From NCBI RefSeq assembly GCF_027213645.1, contig NZ_JAPWGL010000001.1:744001-808000 (forward strand): DNA of 64,000 bases, written 5' to 3'. Each line of letters starts with the position of its first letter. Position 1 is the stretch's first letter. This DNA is from Pedobacter rhodius. Lineage in GTDB: Bacteria > Bacteroidota > Bacteroidia > Sphingobacteriales > Sphingobacteriaceae. Position numbers and translations under genes: made by a program. A model generated the notes under the pieces. That model saw only the letters and a program-made list of their open reading frames with translations. It was not told the DNA's origin and searched no databases. Shown in pieces: positions 1-8,044 of this stretch.

Positions 1-844
1 TTCCGGTATAATCCTGATGCATTTGATTAGGAAATCTTGTTGCCTGTAATTCAAAAGTTATTTTAGGAATATAATCATCGAGGGTTGTGATAAAAGCTTC
101 GTCTTTTAAAGCAGGAACATTTTCGGCGGTATACTGGTCGTGCATAGCATTAGAGGCCACACCATTTACATAAGTTGCACTTTCACTTTGATGTAAGGTA
201 TGTGTAATGGCATAATAGCCACTTAGATCTGTTTTATAAGAAAGGTATTCGGGAATGCTGACATTATATTCTGAATACAATGTCGGGATGTCTGTCTGAA
301 ACCGCCAGCCTCGCAGTGTGAAAATAAAGTCTGATTTAATTTTGTATTTAAATTCAATGATTGAGCCTTCTTTTACGTTTGGTAAAGCAAATTTTTTAAA
401 TACATAATTTTTATTAAACTCTTCTGTAAATTTAGCATCCTTGTTAAGCTTGCTGGTTACCATTTTACCATCAACCATATTATAGGTCGCGGCATCCATA
501 TAATTTAAATCTTCTTTTGAAGAATTACTGCTTTTATAAAGCTCTATTTTAAAATTGGCTAAATCATAACCGTTTTTATTTAATATTTTATACCTGATGT
601 GCCGCTCAAAAACATATATAAAACCGCCCGATGTAGGACTGATGTCAAAATAGCAATTGCCAACATCAAATAATTTAATAGCAGCAGCTGATGAATCTTT
701 TCCAGTTGCCTTAGCGTTAAATTCCGTTGGTAAAACTTTACCGAATTTAAATTCTTTTTTTTCAGTTGATTTTGTTTGAGCGCTGACATTTAGTACCCAA
801 ATGCATAGCACAAGCGACACCAGTGCGAGAACGTTTTTTTGCAT
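1..844 (-). CDS. DUF3857 / transglutaminase-like exported protein (partial)
   Basis: The frame opens at an ATG at 844 and runs off the left window edge, giving the first 281 residues. A signal peptide is visible (LVSLVLCIWVLNVSAQ). The mature part reads like a DUF3857 beta-sandwich: a conserved ERHIRYKILN stretch, then KKFALPNVKEGSIIEFKYKI, then RGWRFQTDIPTLYSEYNVSIPEY. In this family DUF3857 is normally followed by a transglutaminase-like domain, which would lie outside the window. Such proteins are periplasmic or surface-associated and their reaction is generally not established. The gene is divergent from guaB across about 217 bp. Confidence 0.85.
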   Translation of the reverse strand, partial: MQKNVLALVSLVLCIWVLNVSAQTKSTEKKEFKFGKVLPTEFNAKATGKDSSAAAIKLFDVGNCYFDISPTSGGFIYVFERHIRYKILNKNGYDLANFKIELYKSSNSSKEDLNYMDAATYNMVDGKMVTSKLNKDAKFTEEFNKNYVFKKFALPNVKEGSIIEFKYKIKSDFIFTLRGWRFQTDIPTLYSEYNVSIPEYLSYKTDLSGYYAITHTLHQSESATYVNGVASNAMHDQYTAENVPALKDEAFITTLDDYIPKITFELQATRFPNQMHQDYTG

Positions 845-869
845 GAATTTTTTAGTTGTTTGGTTATTG

Positions 870-899
870 CAATAATAGAAACATTCTTTTAATATCAAA
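870..899 (-). promoter_or_regulatory. Putative promoter of the DUF3857 gene
   Basis: On the minus strand TTTG (899-896) is followed 18 bp later by TATTATTG (877-870), one mismatch from the Bacteroidota TAnnTTTG -7 element. It lies about 25 bp upstream of the ATG at 844. Confidence 0.5.
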
Positions 900-1021
900 A
901 CACTTTGTAAGATTTAATTTACGTTGTAGCTGTTTATTGAAATTTAATCATTTCTATTTGTCAGCACAACTCAATATTTATCCATTTTTAGCTTTGCACT
1001 TTTATTTTCCTGGTTTTTTTG

Positions 1022-1029
1022 TATCTTTG
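1022..1029 (+). promoter_or_regulatory. -7 promoter element of guaB
   Basis: TATCTTTG is a perfect TAnnTTTG box 32 bp before the guaB start. The nearest TTTG (993-996) is 25 bp away, rather far for a -33 element, so only the -7 box is claimed. No purine riboswitch-like structure was recognised in the leader. Confidence 0.55.
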
Positions 1030-1061
1030 CCTGGCAAATAATAAATCGTAATTTATTTGCT

Positions 1062-2531
1062 ATGCAACTCGACTCCACAAAATTTATTGCTACAGGATTA
1101 ACTTATGACGATGTACTTTTAGTACCGGCATATTCCGAAATTCTGCCTCGCGATGTAAATACAGCCACTTTCTTAACAAAAAAAATTAAGCTCAATGTTC
1201 CATTGATTTCTGCAGCAATGGATACCGTAACCGAAGCTGAACTGGCAATTGCCATTGCACAAAACGGCGGTATCGGTATGTTGCATAAAAACATGACCAT
1301 CGACAGGCAGGCAGAAGAAGTTAGGAAGGTAAAACGTTCGGAAAGCGGAATGATTCAAGACCCGGTTACCTTATTGGAAACTGCGGTGGTTGCCGATGCT
1401 TTCAAAATCATGAAAGAACATAGAATTGGTGGTATTCCGGTAGTAAGTAGTGATAATAAATTAGTTGGCATTATAACCAACCGCGATTTGCGTTTCCAGA
1501 AAAATATGGCAAGACCAATTGCCGAGGTAATGACGAAAGAAAATCTGATTACAGCGCCGGAGGGAACAAACCTTATACAAGCCGAAGAAATTCTTCAAAA
1601 TCATAAAATTGAAAAATTACCGGTGGTTTCAAAAGACGGCTATCTAAGTGGTTTAATTACTTTTAAAGACATTTCAAAGGTTAAAAACTATCCCGCTGCC
1701 TGTAAAGATGAGCGTGGTCGTTTACGCGTGGGCGCTGCGGTAGGGGTAACCGCCGATACTTTACAACGTGTTGATGCTTTAGTTCATGCAGGCGTTGATG
1801 TAATTACGATTGATACTGCTCACGGCCACTCTAAGGGCGTAGTCGATAAATTAAAAGAAGTAAAGGCAAAATATCCTGATTTACAGGTTATTGTTGGTAA
1901 CATTGCAACCGGTGCAGCAGCTAAATTTTTAGCTGAAGCCGGTGCTGATGCCGTTAAAGTCGGTATTGGTCCGGGTTCAATTTGTACAACCAGAATTATT
2001 GCCGGTGTTGGGGTTCCTCAGTTATACGCCGTTTACGAATGTGCTAAAGCATTAAAGGGCACAGGCGTTCCTGTCATTGCCGATGGCGGCATTAAGCATA
2101 CGGGGGATATTGCTAAAGCTATTGCATCTGGCGCCAGTACAGTAATGGCCGGTTCATTATTCGCCGGTGTTGAAGAATCGCCGGGTGAAACCATTATCTA
2201 CGAAGGACGAAAATTTAAATCTTACCGTGGTATGGGTTCTATCGAGGCGATGGAGCAGGGTTCTAAAGATCGTTATTTCCAGGATGTGGAAGATGATATC
2301 AAAAAATTAGTTCCTGAAGGGATTGTTGGCCGTGTGCCTTTCAAAGGTACTTTGGCTGAAGTTATGTATCAGTATATTGGTGGTTTACGTGCAAGTATGG
2401 GATACTGTGGCGCCGCAAATATAGAGGCTTTACAGGAAGCACAATTTGTTCAGATTACAGCAGCCGGTATGCGTGAAAGCCATCCTCATGATATTACAAT
2501 TACGAAAGAAGCACCAAATTATACGAGATAA
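1062..2531 (+). CDS. guaB: Inosine-5'-monophosphate dehydrogenase
   Basis: This enzyme catalyses the NAD-dependent oxidation of IMP to XMP, the committed step of guanine nucleotide synthesis, in the cytoplasm. The 489-residue length is standard. The N-terminal [19 protein letters not shown] is characteristic. Two CBS domains lie at about residues 95-215 (GGIPVV...[13 protein letters not shown] and [19 protein letters not shown]). The catalytic loop GPGSICTTR carries the active-site Cys near residue 308. The phosphate-binding [18 protein letters not shown] and the flap GSKDRYFQ follow. The gene appears monocistronic, with its own -7 box upstream and an intrinsic terminator at 2581-2618. Confidence 0.98.
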   Translation: MQLDSTKFIATGLTYDDVLLVPAYSEILPRDVNTATFLTKKIKLNVPLISAAMDTVTEAELAIAIAQNGGIGMLHKNMTIDRQAEEVRKVKRSESGMIQDPVTLLETAVVADAFKIMKEHRIGGIPVVSSDNKLVGIITNRDLRFQKNMARPIAEVMTKENLITAPEGTNLIQAEEILQNHKIEKLPVVSKDGYLSGLITFKDISKVKNYPAACKDERGRLRVGAAVGVTADTLQRVDALVHAGVDVITIDTAHGHSKGVVDKLKEVKAKYPDLQVIVGNIATGAAAKFLAEAGADAVKVGIGPGSICTTRIIAGVGVPQLYAVYECAKALKGTGVPVIADGGIKHTGDIAKAIASGASTVMAGSLFAGVEESPGETIIYEGRKFKSYRGMGSIEAMEQGSKDRYFQDVEDDIKKLVPEGIVGRVPFKGTLAEVMYQYIGGLRASMGYCGAANIEALQEAQFVQITAAGMRESHPHDITITKEAPNYTR

Positions 2532-2580
2532 CTCAATCACCCGTCGTTTCGAGAAACGAAGCAATCTAATTAAAAAGCTA

Positions 2581-2618
2581 AAAGCGAGGTATCGGTTAAG
2601 ATTACCTCGCTTTTTTTT
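2581..2618 (+). terminator. Intrinsic terminator of guaB
   Basis: AAAGCGAGGTA pairs with TACCTCGC, followed by eight T. It lies 50 bp after the guaB stop. Confidence 0.88.
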
Positions 2619-2626
2619 GAAATTAA

Positions 2627-2650
2627 ATTCTAAAAGCTAACTTTTAGAAT
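2627..2650. repeat. Perfect 10-bp inverted repeat
   Basis: ATTCTAAAAG, a 4-base loop, then CTTTTAGAAT: a perfect but AT-rich hairpin directly behind the guaB terminator. Role unknown; it may be a back-up structure or a remnant of a repeat. Confidence 0.5.
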
Positions 2651-2683
2651 AAGAGGCTAATAGCTTGTCATTCAATCATATTA

Positions 2684-2716
2684 AGATTCCCGCCTGCGTG
2701 GGAAAGACGGGTTGAA
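2684..2716. repeat. Dispersed repeat, copy 1
   Basis: The segment ATTAAGATTCCCGCCTGCG...GGGAAAGACGG matches a second copy at 56606-56636. The core CCCGCCTGCGTGGGA can form a small GC hairpin in an otherwise AT-rich spacer. It looks like a chromosome-wide intergenic repeat. Confidence 0.55.
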
Positions 2717-2828
2717 GGAGAATTATTCTATATGCATTATTTAACCTCAAATCTTCCTTGTTGATCTGTGTTTCTGAGACAATAAACCCTAACGCTTCAT
2801 TCTAAAAATTAAATTATACAAAATAAAA

Positions 2829-2858
2829 TTTGGCAAATACTTTTTTTTAATATATTTG
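2829..2858 (+). promoter_or_regulatory. Consensus promoter for the leader ORF and TonB receptor
   Basis: TTTG at 2829-2832, an 18-bp spacer, and TATATTTG at 2851-2858 match the Bacteroidota consensus exactly. Transcription would start near 2863, giving a leader of about 148 nt before the TonB receptor that contains the short ORF at 2891-2974. Confidence 0.75.
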
Positions 2859-2890
2859 TCGACTAAATCTATAGATTTAATATAATTAAG

Positions 2891-2974
2891 ATGAAACATA
2901 ATATTGAAATCCTGTTAAACAGCTGTTGTAGCGGTCAAAATTCACTAATAAAACAATTCCGAACGAGGCCATAA
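2891..2974 (+). CDS. 27-residue Cys-Cys leader peptide ORF
   Basis: An ATG at 2891 opens a 27-codon frame ending in TAA, wholly inside the predicted leader between the promoter (2829-2858) and the TonB receptor start (3011). The peptide contains LLNSCCSGQNS in its middle and a basic tail (KQFRTRP). It has no signal peptide. Tandem Cys codons in a short upstream ORF resemble cysteine-sensing leader peptides known from actinobacteria, but I do not know a named family for this one. No terminator hairpin follows, so any effect would be through translation or RNA structure. A chance ORF cannot be excluded. Confidence 0.5.
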   Translation: MKHNIEILLNSCCSGQNSLIKQFRTRP

Positions 2975-3010
2975 TTTAAAATATCTAAACCCAATACATT
3001 AAAAACAATC

Positions 3011-5590
3011 ATGAAACAAAGTTTACTCATTTTATTCTCTTTAATACTTTCTACAGGTTCTGTATTCGCTCAAAATATAGTAACAGGTGTAGTTAAAGGT
3101 GCCAACAATGTTAATATTCCGGGTGCAACCATAACTGTAAGGGGCGCAAATATTGCGACGGTTACAGATGCCAATGGCGCTTTTACCATTGATGCAAAAC
3201 AACAACCGCCATTTTATATCCGGATCAGTTATGTGGGCTATAAACCACAGGATTTTCAAATTTTAAAATTACAGGATACGCCTGTTGAACTTACTTTAGT
3301 TGAAGATACGCAGCTTGATGAAATCGTGGTAACATCAAGACGCCGATCGGAAGTGCTGCAGGATGTACCTATTCCGATTACCGTTATTGGCGGGCAGGCG
3401 GCTGAAAACGCAGGTGCCTTCAATGTAAACCGCTTAAAAGAACTGGTTCCGTCCGTACAATTATATGCTTCAAATGCCAGAAATACGACTTTAAATATCA
3501 GGGGCCTGGGTTCTACATTTGGTTTAACTAATGACGGGATCGACCCGGGCGTAGGATTTTATGTCGACGGCGTTTATCACGCCCGTCCGGCAGCCACATC
3601 TACAGATTTTCTTGATATCGAACAAATCGAAGTTATCCGCGGTCCGCAGGGTACACTATTCGGTAAAAATACGACTGCCGGGGCCTTTAACATCACAACG
3701 ACAAAGCCAACACAAACACCAACGGCTAAAGTTGAAATGAGTGTCGGAAATTATAACTTTCTTCAGGCAAAGGCATCTGTTTCCGGCGGACTGGCTAAAA
3801 ACCTCGCTGCGAAAATATCGTTATCAGGAACACAACGTGATGGTACAATCTGGAATACCAGAGAAGAGCGCAGATACAGCGGACAAAACAACCTTGGTTT
3901 TAAAGGTCAGCTATATTTCACGCCATCCGATAAATTAAAAATTTTATTAAGTGGCGATGTGAGTGTTCAACATCCGGCAGGTTATCCGTTGGTTATTGCA
4001 GGTGTTGCAACCACAGAAAGAAGTGCTTACCGTCAGTATGCCAGGATAATTTCTGATTTAGGTTATCAACAACCAAAAATAGACCCCTTTTCAAGGGAAA
4101 TAAATACCAACACCCCATGGAAACATAACCAATCAATAGGAGGCATATCCTTAAATGTTGATTATAAAATTGGCAACGGAACACTGACCTCTACTACAGC
4201 ATGGAGATTCTGGAACTGGGATCCGACTAACGACAGGGATTTCTCTGAATTATCTGCACTGACTAAATCTCAGGGTAATTCCCGCCACGACCAATACTCA
4301 CAGGAAATCAGGTATGCAGGTAATATAACTGAAAAATTGAGTGGTGTAATCGGCATATTTGCGCTTGCTCAGGATTTAAAAGGTTTAGACCAGACAGAAG
4401 AAGTAGGTAAAGACCAATGGCGATTTGTTCAAACCAGTAATACAGGCACGCAGGCATTATATTCAACACCCGGTTTATTAGATGGATTTGGTATTAAAAC
4501 AAATTCAACCATTAAATCGCTTAGTGCTGCAGTTTTTGGTCAGGTGGATTGGGAAGTTGTAGAACATCTGCATGTTTTACCAGGTTTACGATTTACATAT
4601 GATAAAAAAGATGTTGATTACAATAGAAATACTTATGGCGGTTTGCAAACAGCAGATGCCACGCTATTGGCGCTCAAAGCTGCTGTTTACAGCAATCAGC
4701 AATTCAATACAAGCACTAATAATAACAATCTTTCGGGAAATATTACGCTTTCCTATCGTCCAACGCCCAGGTTAAATGCTTATGGAACTTTTTCTACAGC
4801 TTATAAACCAGTTGGTGTAAACGTAGGTGGTTTGCCAACAACTTCTACCGGTGCAGCTGATTTATCTTTAGCCGTCGTAAAACCAGAATATGTAGAACAT
4901 TATGAATTAGGGGTTAAAACAAAACCTTTTAAAGGCGCCATATTAAATGTTACGGCTTTCAATACCGACATAAAAGATTACCAAACGAATGTTCAATCGC
5001 CGCAACTGGGTGTAAATAGAGGCTACCTTGCAAATGCGGAGAAAGTAAATGTTAAAGGTTTAGAAATTGACGGAACCTATCAACTGGAAAGATTTTTGAG
5101 TTTAAATGCTGCTTTATCCTATCTAGAAGGTAAATATGTCACTTTTACGAATGCTCCTTTGCCATTAGAAGAAACCGGACATACGGAAACGATTAATGGT
5201 GTGGCCACTCAGGTCGCTTTTAAAGATGCTTCGGGAGGCAGGTTACCAGGGATTTCTAAATGGAATATTTCCGGCGGTTCCGAATTCAGTACGCCGGGTA
5301 ATCTGGCCACAAAAGCCGGCCGGTATTTTATAGCCGGTGATGTTAGCTACCGTTCAGACTATTCTTCAAACGCAACTCCATCCGCTGTGCTGAATGTTGC
5401 CGGCTATGCTTTATTTAATGCCAGATTAGGATTCAGGTCTGAAAAATTCTCAGCCTTTATTTGGAGCAGAAATATTGGAGATAAGAATTATTATGAACAA
5501 TTGCAGGCTGCTGCAGGTAATTCCGGCTTGTATGCAGGCGTACTTGGCGACCCGAGGACGTATGGCGCAACTTTAAGGTTTTCCTTTTAA
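3011..5590 (+). CDS. TonB-dependent receptor with N-terminal CarboxypepD_reg domain
   Basis: An outer-membrane, energy-coupled importer of 859 residues. It has a signal peptide (LLILFSLILSTGSVFAQ), a CarboxypepD_reg-like beta-sandwich (about 22-105, GVVKGANNVNIPGATITVRG), a TonB-box-like stretch (QLDEIVVTSRRR), and a plug domain (DVPIPITVIGG to VIRGPQGTLFGKNTTAGAFNITT). A 22-strand type barrel follows, ending in a C-terminal aromatic (LRFSF). There is no SusD partner next to it, so a FecA/FepA-like small-molecule receptor is more likely than a polysaccharide locus. The substrate is unknown. The Cys-Cys leader ORF in its 5' region hints at sulfur-related control. A terminator follows at 5633. 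Confidence 0.93.
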   Translation: MKQSLLILFSLILSTGSVFAQNIVTGVVKGANNVNIPGATITVRGANIATVTDANGAFTIDAKQQPPFYIRISYVGYKPQDFQILKLQDTPVELTLVEDTQLDEIVVTSRRRSEVLQDVPIPITVIGGQAAENAGAFNVNRLKELVPSVQLYASNARNTTLNIRGLGSTFGLTNDGIDPGVGFYVDGVYHARPAATSTDFLDIEQIEVIRGPQGTLFGKNTTAGAFNITTTKPTQTPTAKVEMSVGNYNFLQAKASVSGGLAKNLAAKISLSGTQRDGTIWNTREERRYSGQNNLGFKGQLYFTPSDKLKILLSGDVSVQHPAGYPLVIAGVATTERSAYRQYARIISDLGYQQPKIDPFSREINTNTPWKHNQSIGGISLNVDYKIGNGTLTSTTAWRFWNWDPTNDRDFSELSALTKSQGNSRHDQYSQEIRYAGNITEKLSGVIGIFALAQDLKGLDQTEEVGKDQWRFVQTSNTGTQALYSTPGLLDGFGIKTNSTIKSLSAAVFGQVDWEVVEHLHVLPGLRFTYDKKDVDYNRNTYGGLQTADATLLALKAAVYSNQQFNTSTNNNNLSGNITLSYRPTPRLNAYGTFSTAYKPVGVNVGGLPTTSTGAADLSLAVVKPEYVEHYELGVKTKPFKGAILNVTAFNTDIKDYQTNVQSPQLGVNRGYLANAEKVNVKGLEIDGTYQLERFLSLNAALSYLEGKYVTFTNAPLPLEETGHTETINGVATQVAFKDASGGRLPGISKWNISGGSEFSTPGNLATKAGRYFIAGDVSYRSDYSSNATPSAVLNVAGYALFNARLGFRSEKFSAFIWSRNIGDKNYYEQLQAAAGNSGLYAGVLGDPRTYGATLRFSF

Positions 5591-5632
5591 TTTATACTTT
5601 TTTTAATCTTTTCTCTCTTTTATATTTGGTTA

Positions 5633-5661
5633 AAAGGCGTCGGGTTATCCGGCGCTTTTTT
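5633..5661 (+). terminator. Intrinsic terminator of the TonB receptor
   Basis: AAGGCGTCGG pairs with CCGGCGCTT (one bulge, one G-T pair), loop of about 4-5 bases, followed by a T-rich run. Confidence 0.75.
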
Positions 5662-5760
5662 GTTTTTAATTTGCAGGTTTTTAAAACCTTTAAGGTTTAT
5701 TTTTTTTAAAAATTTAAGGAAAGCCGATAAAGTATTAACTTCGGTAAATTTTTAATCTAA

Positions 5761-6354
5761 ATGAATAAGCTTAAAGCAGTTTGTGTGTATTGCGGTTCAA
5801 ATTTTAACGGCGATGTGCAATTGCGTAAGGCCATAAAACAGCTGGCAGAAACACTTGTAAAAGAAGAAATCAGGTTAGTTTACGGCGGTGGCAGTGTTGG
5901 CGTGATGGGTGTTTTGGCCAATGACGTTTTGGAATTGGGTGGTTTAGTTACCGGTGTAATTCCCCAATTTTTGATGGATAAAGAAGTAGGACACAAAGGT
6001 GTTACTGAAATGCTTGTGACCGAAAATATGCATCAGCGCAAGCAAAAAATGGCCGATTTAAGTGATGGTTTCGTAATTCTTCCGGGTGGTTTCGGTACAC
6101 TAGAAGAATTTTTTGAAGTACTTACCTGGTTGCAATTAGGGCTACATAATAAACCAATTGGTGTATTAAATATAAATGGTTTTTACGATCCGTTGTTTGC
6201 GCAGATGGAAATGATGGTTCAAAGTAAATTTCTGAAACCGGCTAACCGGGACTTGGTTTTTAATGAGGCAGACGCCGGAACCTTAATCGATAAAATGGAT
6301 AATTTTTCCGCAATACCGGATGAAGTCTGGTTTAAAGAAAGAAACTTAACTTAA
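5761..6354 (+). CDS. LOG family protein (cytokinin riboside 5'-monophosphate phosphoribohydrolase type)
   Basis: A 197-residue Rossmann-like protein of the TIGR00730/LOG family. The motif PGGFGTLEEFFE (from about residue 108) is the diagnostic PGGxGTxxE nucleotide-binding and catalytic motif; RLVYGGGSVGVMG and the MHQRKQKM segment also fit. Family members hydrolyse nucleoside 5'-monophosphates, releasing the base and ribose 5-phosphate. In bacteria without cytokinin signalling the physiological substrate is usually AMP-like and poorly defined. It stands alone, 78 bp ahead of the MaoC gene in the same direction. Confidence 0.9.
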   Translation: MNKLKAVCVYCGSNFNGDVQLRKAIKQLAETLVKEEIRLVYGGGSVGVMGVLANDVLELGGLVTGVIPQFLMDKEVGHKGVTEMLVTENMHQRKQKMADLSDGFVILPGGFGTLEEFFEVLTWLQLGLHNKPIGVLNINGFYDPLFAQMEMMVQSKFLKPANRDLVFNEADAGTLIDKMDNFSAIPDEVWFKERNLT

Positions 6355-6432
6355 TTCAGGGATGGCAATTTTCGGTTTGCTAAACAGACAAATTAACAAT
6401 ACAACAATTCAGTAATCAATCATTTCATAAAA

Positions 6433-6897
6433 ATGCAAATCATTACTTCTCACGCAGAATTTGAACAACATTTAGGTAAAGAGTTAGGTGTATCTTCATG
6501 GCACACCATTACCCAGGAACAAATCAACAAATTTGCAGATGCAACGTTAGATTATCAGTGGATTCATACCGATGAGGAAAAAGCAAAAAATGAGGGACCA
6601 TTCGGTTCTACGATTGCTCATGGTTATTTAACGCTGTCGTTAATCCCTTATTTATGGAAAGAAATTGTTGATATCCAGAACCTGAAAATGGAAATCAATT
6701 ATGGTATTGAAAGCTTAAGATTTGCACAACCGGTAATTGTAAACAGCAAAATCAGACTGAAAGCAAAACTGGCCTCGATCGTGAACTTGCGTGGTGTTAC
6801 TAAAGTACATATGGGTATTGAAATGGAAATTGAAGGCCAGAAGAAACCTGCTTTTACCGGCGAGGTCGTATTCTTATATCACTTTATCACAGCTTAA
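6433..6897 (+). CDS. MaoC family dehydratase
   Basis: A 154-residue single hot-dog domain. The hydratase-2 signature is present: D-x4-HTDEEKAKNEGPFGSTIAHGYLTLSL, with the Asp/His pair expected for enoyl-CoA hydratase chemistry. Members such as NodN-like and R-hydratase proteins hydrate trans-2-enoyl-CoA to (R)-3-hydroxyacyl-CoA. The substrate chain length cannot be read from sequence. It is probably transcribed alone or with the LOG gene upstream. Confidence 0.88.
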   Translation: MQIITSHAEFEQHLGKELGVSSWHTITQEQINKFADATLDYQWIHTDEEKAKNEGPFGSTIAHGYLTLSLIPYLWKEIVDIQNLKMEINYGIESLRFAQPVIVNSKIRLKAKLASIVNLRGVTKVHMGIEMEIEGQKKPAFTGEVVFLYHFITA

Positions 6898-6970
6898 TAT
6901 TTTATGATATAGGAATATAAGCTTTCGTGTAAACATTAAGCTTTCTTAAATGCCTTATATGATATATTTT

Positions 6971-7414
6971 TTAATCTTTCTTAAATTTCTTTTTAATTAA
7001 TCCGCCCAGCGATTCATCTTCTAAATCTTCGAGTGTACTTAGCTCGAGTTCTAATGCTTTTGTGCTAATCTGAATTTCTATAAGGGAGATAATCAGCGAA
7101 ATCATAAAGAATATCAAACTTAAAGCGAATAAAATTTCTGCTATTGTTTTCAAATCCAGGTAAATAAAGAACATGCAGAATAAACATGCACAAAAGCTCA
7201 GCACACCGAAAGCCTGCATATTTTTGATTAATCTTAACCGGTAGCGGAGGTTTTTAATCTGATTCTGCAAGCCTATATTTTTTTCACCCTCTTCGTATTT
7301 CGCTTTTAAACTCCGTACTAAAGCAGCCAAAGCCAGAAAGCGATTGGTATAAGCCAGCATAATTAAGCTGATGGCAGGAAATAATAGTGCGGGGATATTA
7401 ACGGTTAACTCCAT
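6971..7414 (-). CDS. DUF2721 membrane protein
   Basis: A small inner-membrane protein. It has an N-terminal hydrophobic segment (PALLFPAISLIMLAYTNRFLALA), a basic amphipathic stretch (RSLKAKYEEGEKN...LRYRLRLIKN), and two further membrane segments (FGVLSFCACLFCMFFIYL and IAEILFALSLIFFMISLII), then an acidic/basic tail. This pattern fits DUF2721, whose function is unknown. I chose the ATG at 7414 (147 residues). A TTG six codons upstream would extend it to 7432, but the ATG places the hydrophobic segment close to the N terminus as in relatives. Confidence 0.8.
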   Translation of the reverse strand: MELTVNIPALLFPAISLIMLAYTNRFLALAALVRSLKAKYEEGEKNIGLQNQIKNLRYRLRLIKNMQAFGVLSFCACLFCMFFIYLDLKTIAEILFALSLIFFMISLIISLIEIQISTKALELELSTLEDLEDESLGGLIKKKFKKD

Positions 7415-7461
7415 TTGATGAGATTTGTTCAAAAATATTATTTTAAATGGATATCCGTTTA

Positions 7462-7977
7462 TTTAACCGCAAAGGGCGCTAAGTTTTTTCGCGAAGAACG
7501 CAAAGTTGGATGGTCAGATTAGTTTATTAAGAATTTACCACAGAGGGCACCGAGTTTGCACAGAGAAACACCGAGCCGGAAAAAATCTTTATGTGCTGTG
7601 ATTTTTCTTCGTGTGCTTTTTGGTTATTATTTAACAGGCATGCTTTTTTTCCACAGAGGGCACCGATTTTTCACAAAGAAACACCGAGCCGGAAAAAATC
7701 TTTGTGTGCTGTGATTTTTCTTCGTGTGCTTTGTGGTTATTATTTAACAGGCGTGCTTTTTTACCACAGAGGGCACCGATTTTTCACAAAGAAACACAAA
7801 GCTTGTAAAATCGGTTCATCATAATTTTTAATCAGTAAGTTAAATAATTATTATCGTGCCTCACAATGACATTGGCTTTATTAAAAACGTAAACTTATTA
7901 ATTATATAAAATTTTCTCCGTGGTACTTTGTGTATATTTCTTTGTGTCCTCTGTGGTTTAATTTCTTTGCGGTTAAA
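7462..7977. repeat. 516-bp non-coding element with 13-bp terminal inverted repeats and 113-bp tandem repeats
   Basis: The region starts with TTTAACCGCAAAG (7462-7474) and ends with its exact reverse complement (7965-7977). Inside lie two complete 113-bp units starting at 7538 and 7651 and a partial third at 7764. Each begins CCACAGAGGGCACCGA and contains a pair of opposed short arms (CACAGAG and CTTTGTGG types). A reverse-oriented CCTCTGTGG copy lies at 7948-7956. No convincing gene is present. Similar CACAGAG/GGCACCGAG repeats are scattered in many bacterial genomes. It occupies the gap between the DUF2721 and carboxylase genes, which are divergent, so their promoters must lie at its edges. 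Confidence 0.75.
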
Positions 7978-8044
7978 CAAACCAGTAGACCAGAAACCAA
8001 ATCAGTCTCCACGATTTTTATAAAATAAAATTTAAATTGCCTGC

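Noticed and set aside
856-1041. 61-codon ORF between the DUF3857 and guaB genes
   Set aside because: It spans the divergent promoter region including the guaB -7 box; composition is unlike a protein.
2446-2640. ORF across the guaB end and terminator
   Set aside because: It reads through the terminator hairpin and is out of frame with guaB, whose coding evidence is clear.
5747-5754. TAAATTTT as a promoter for the LOG gene
   Set aside because: It lacks the final G and a -33 TTTG; too weak in an AT-rich spacer to report.
6898-6970. Hairpin terminator between the MaoC and DUF2721 genes
   Set aside because: The repeated words (AAGCTTTC, ATGATATA) are direct and not inverted, so no convincing stem forms.
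7591-7824. 77-codon plus-strand ORF
   Set aside because: It runs through the 113-bp tandem repeats, so its peptide is itself a repeat of the DNA, rich in Cys/Phe/His with no domain, and no promoter fits.
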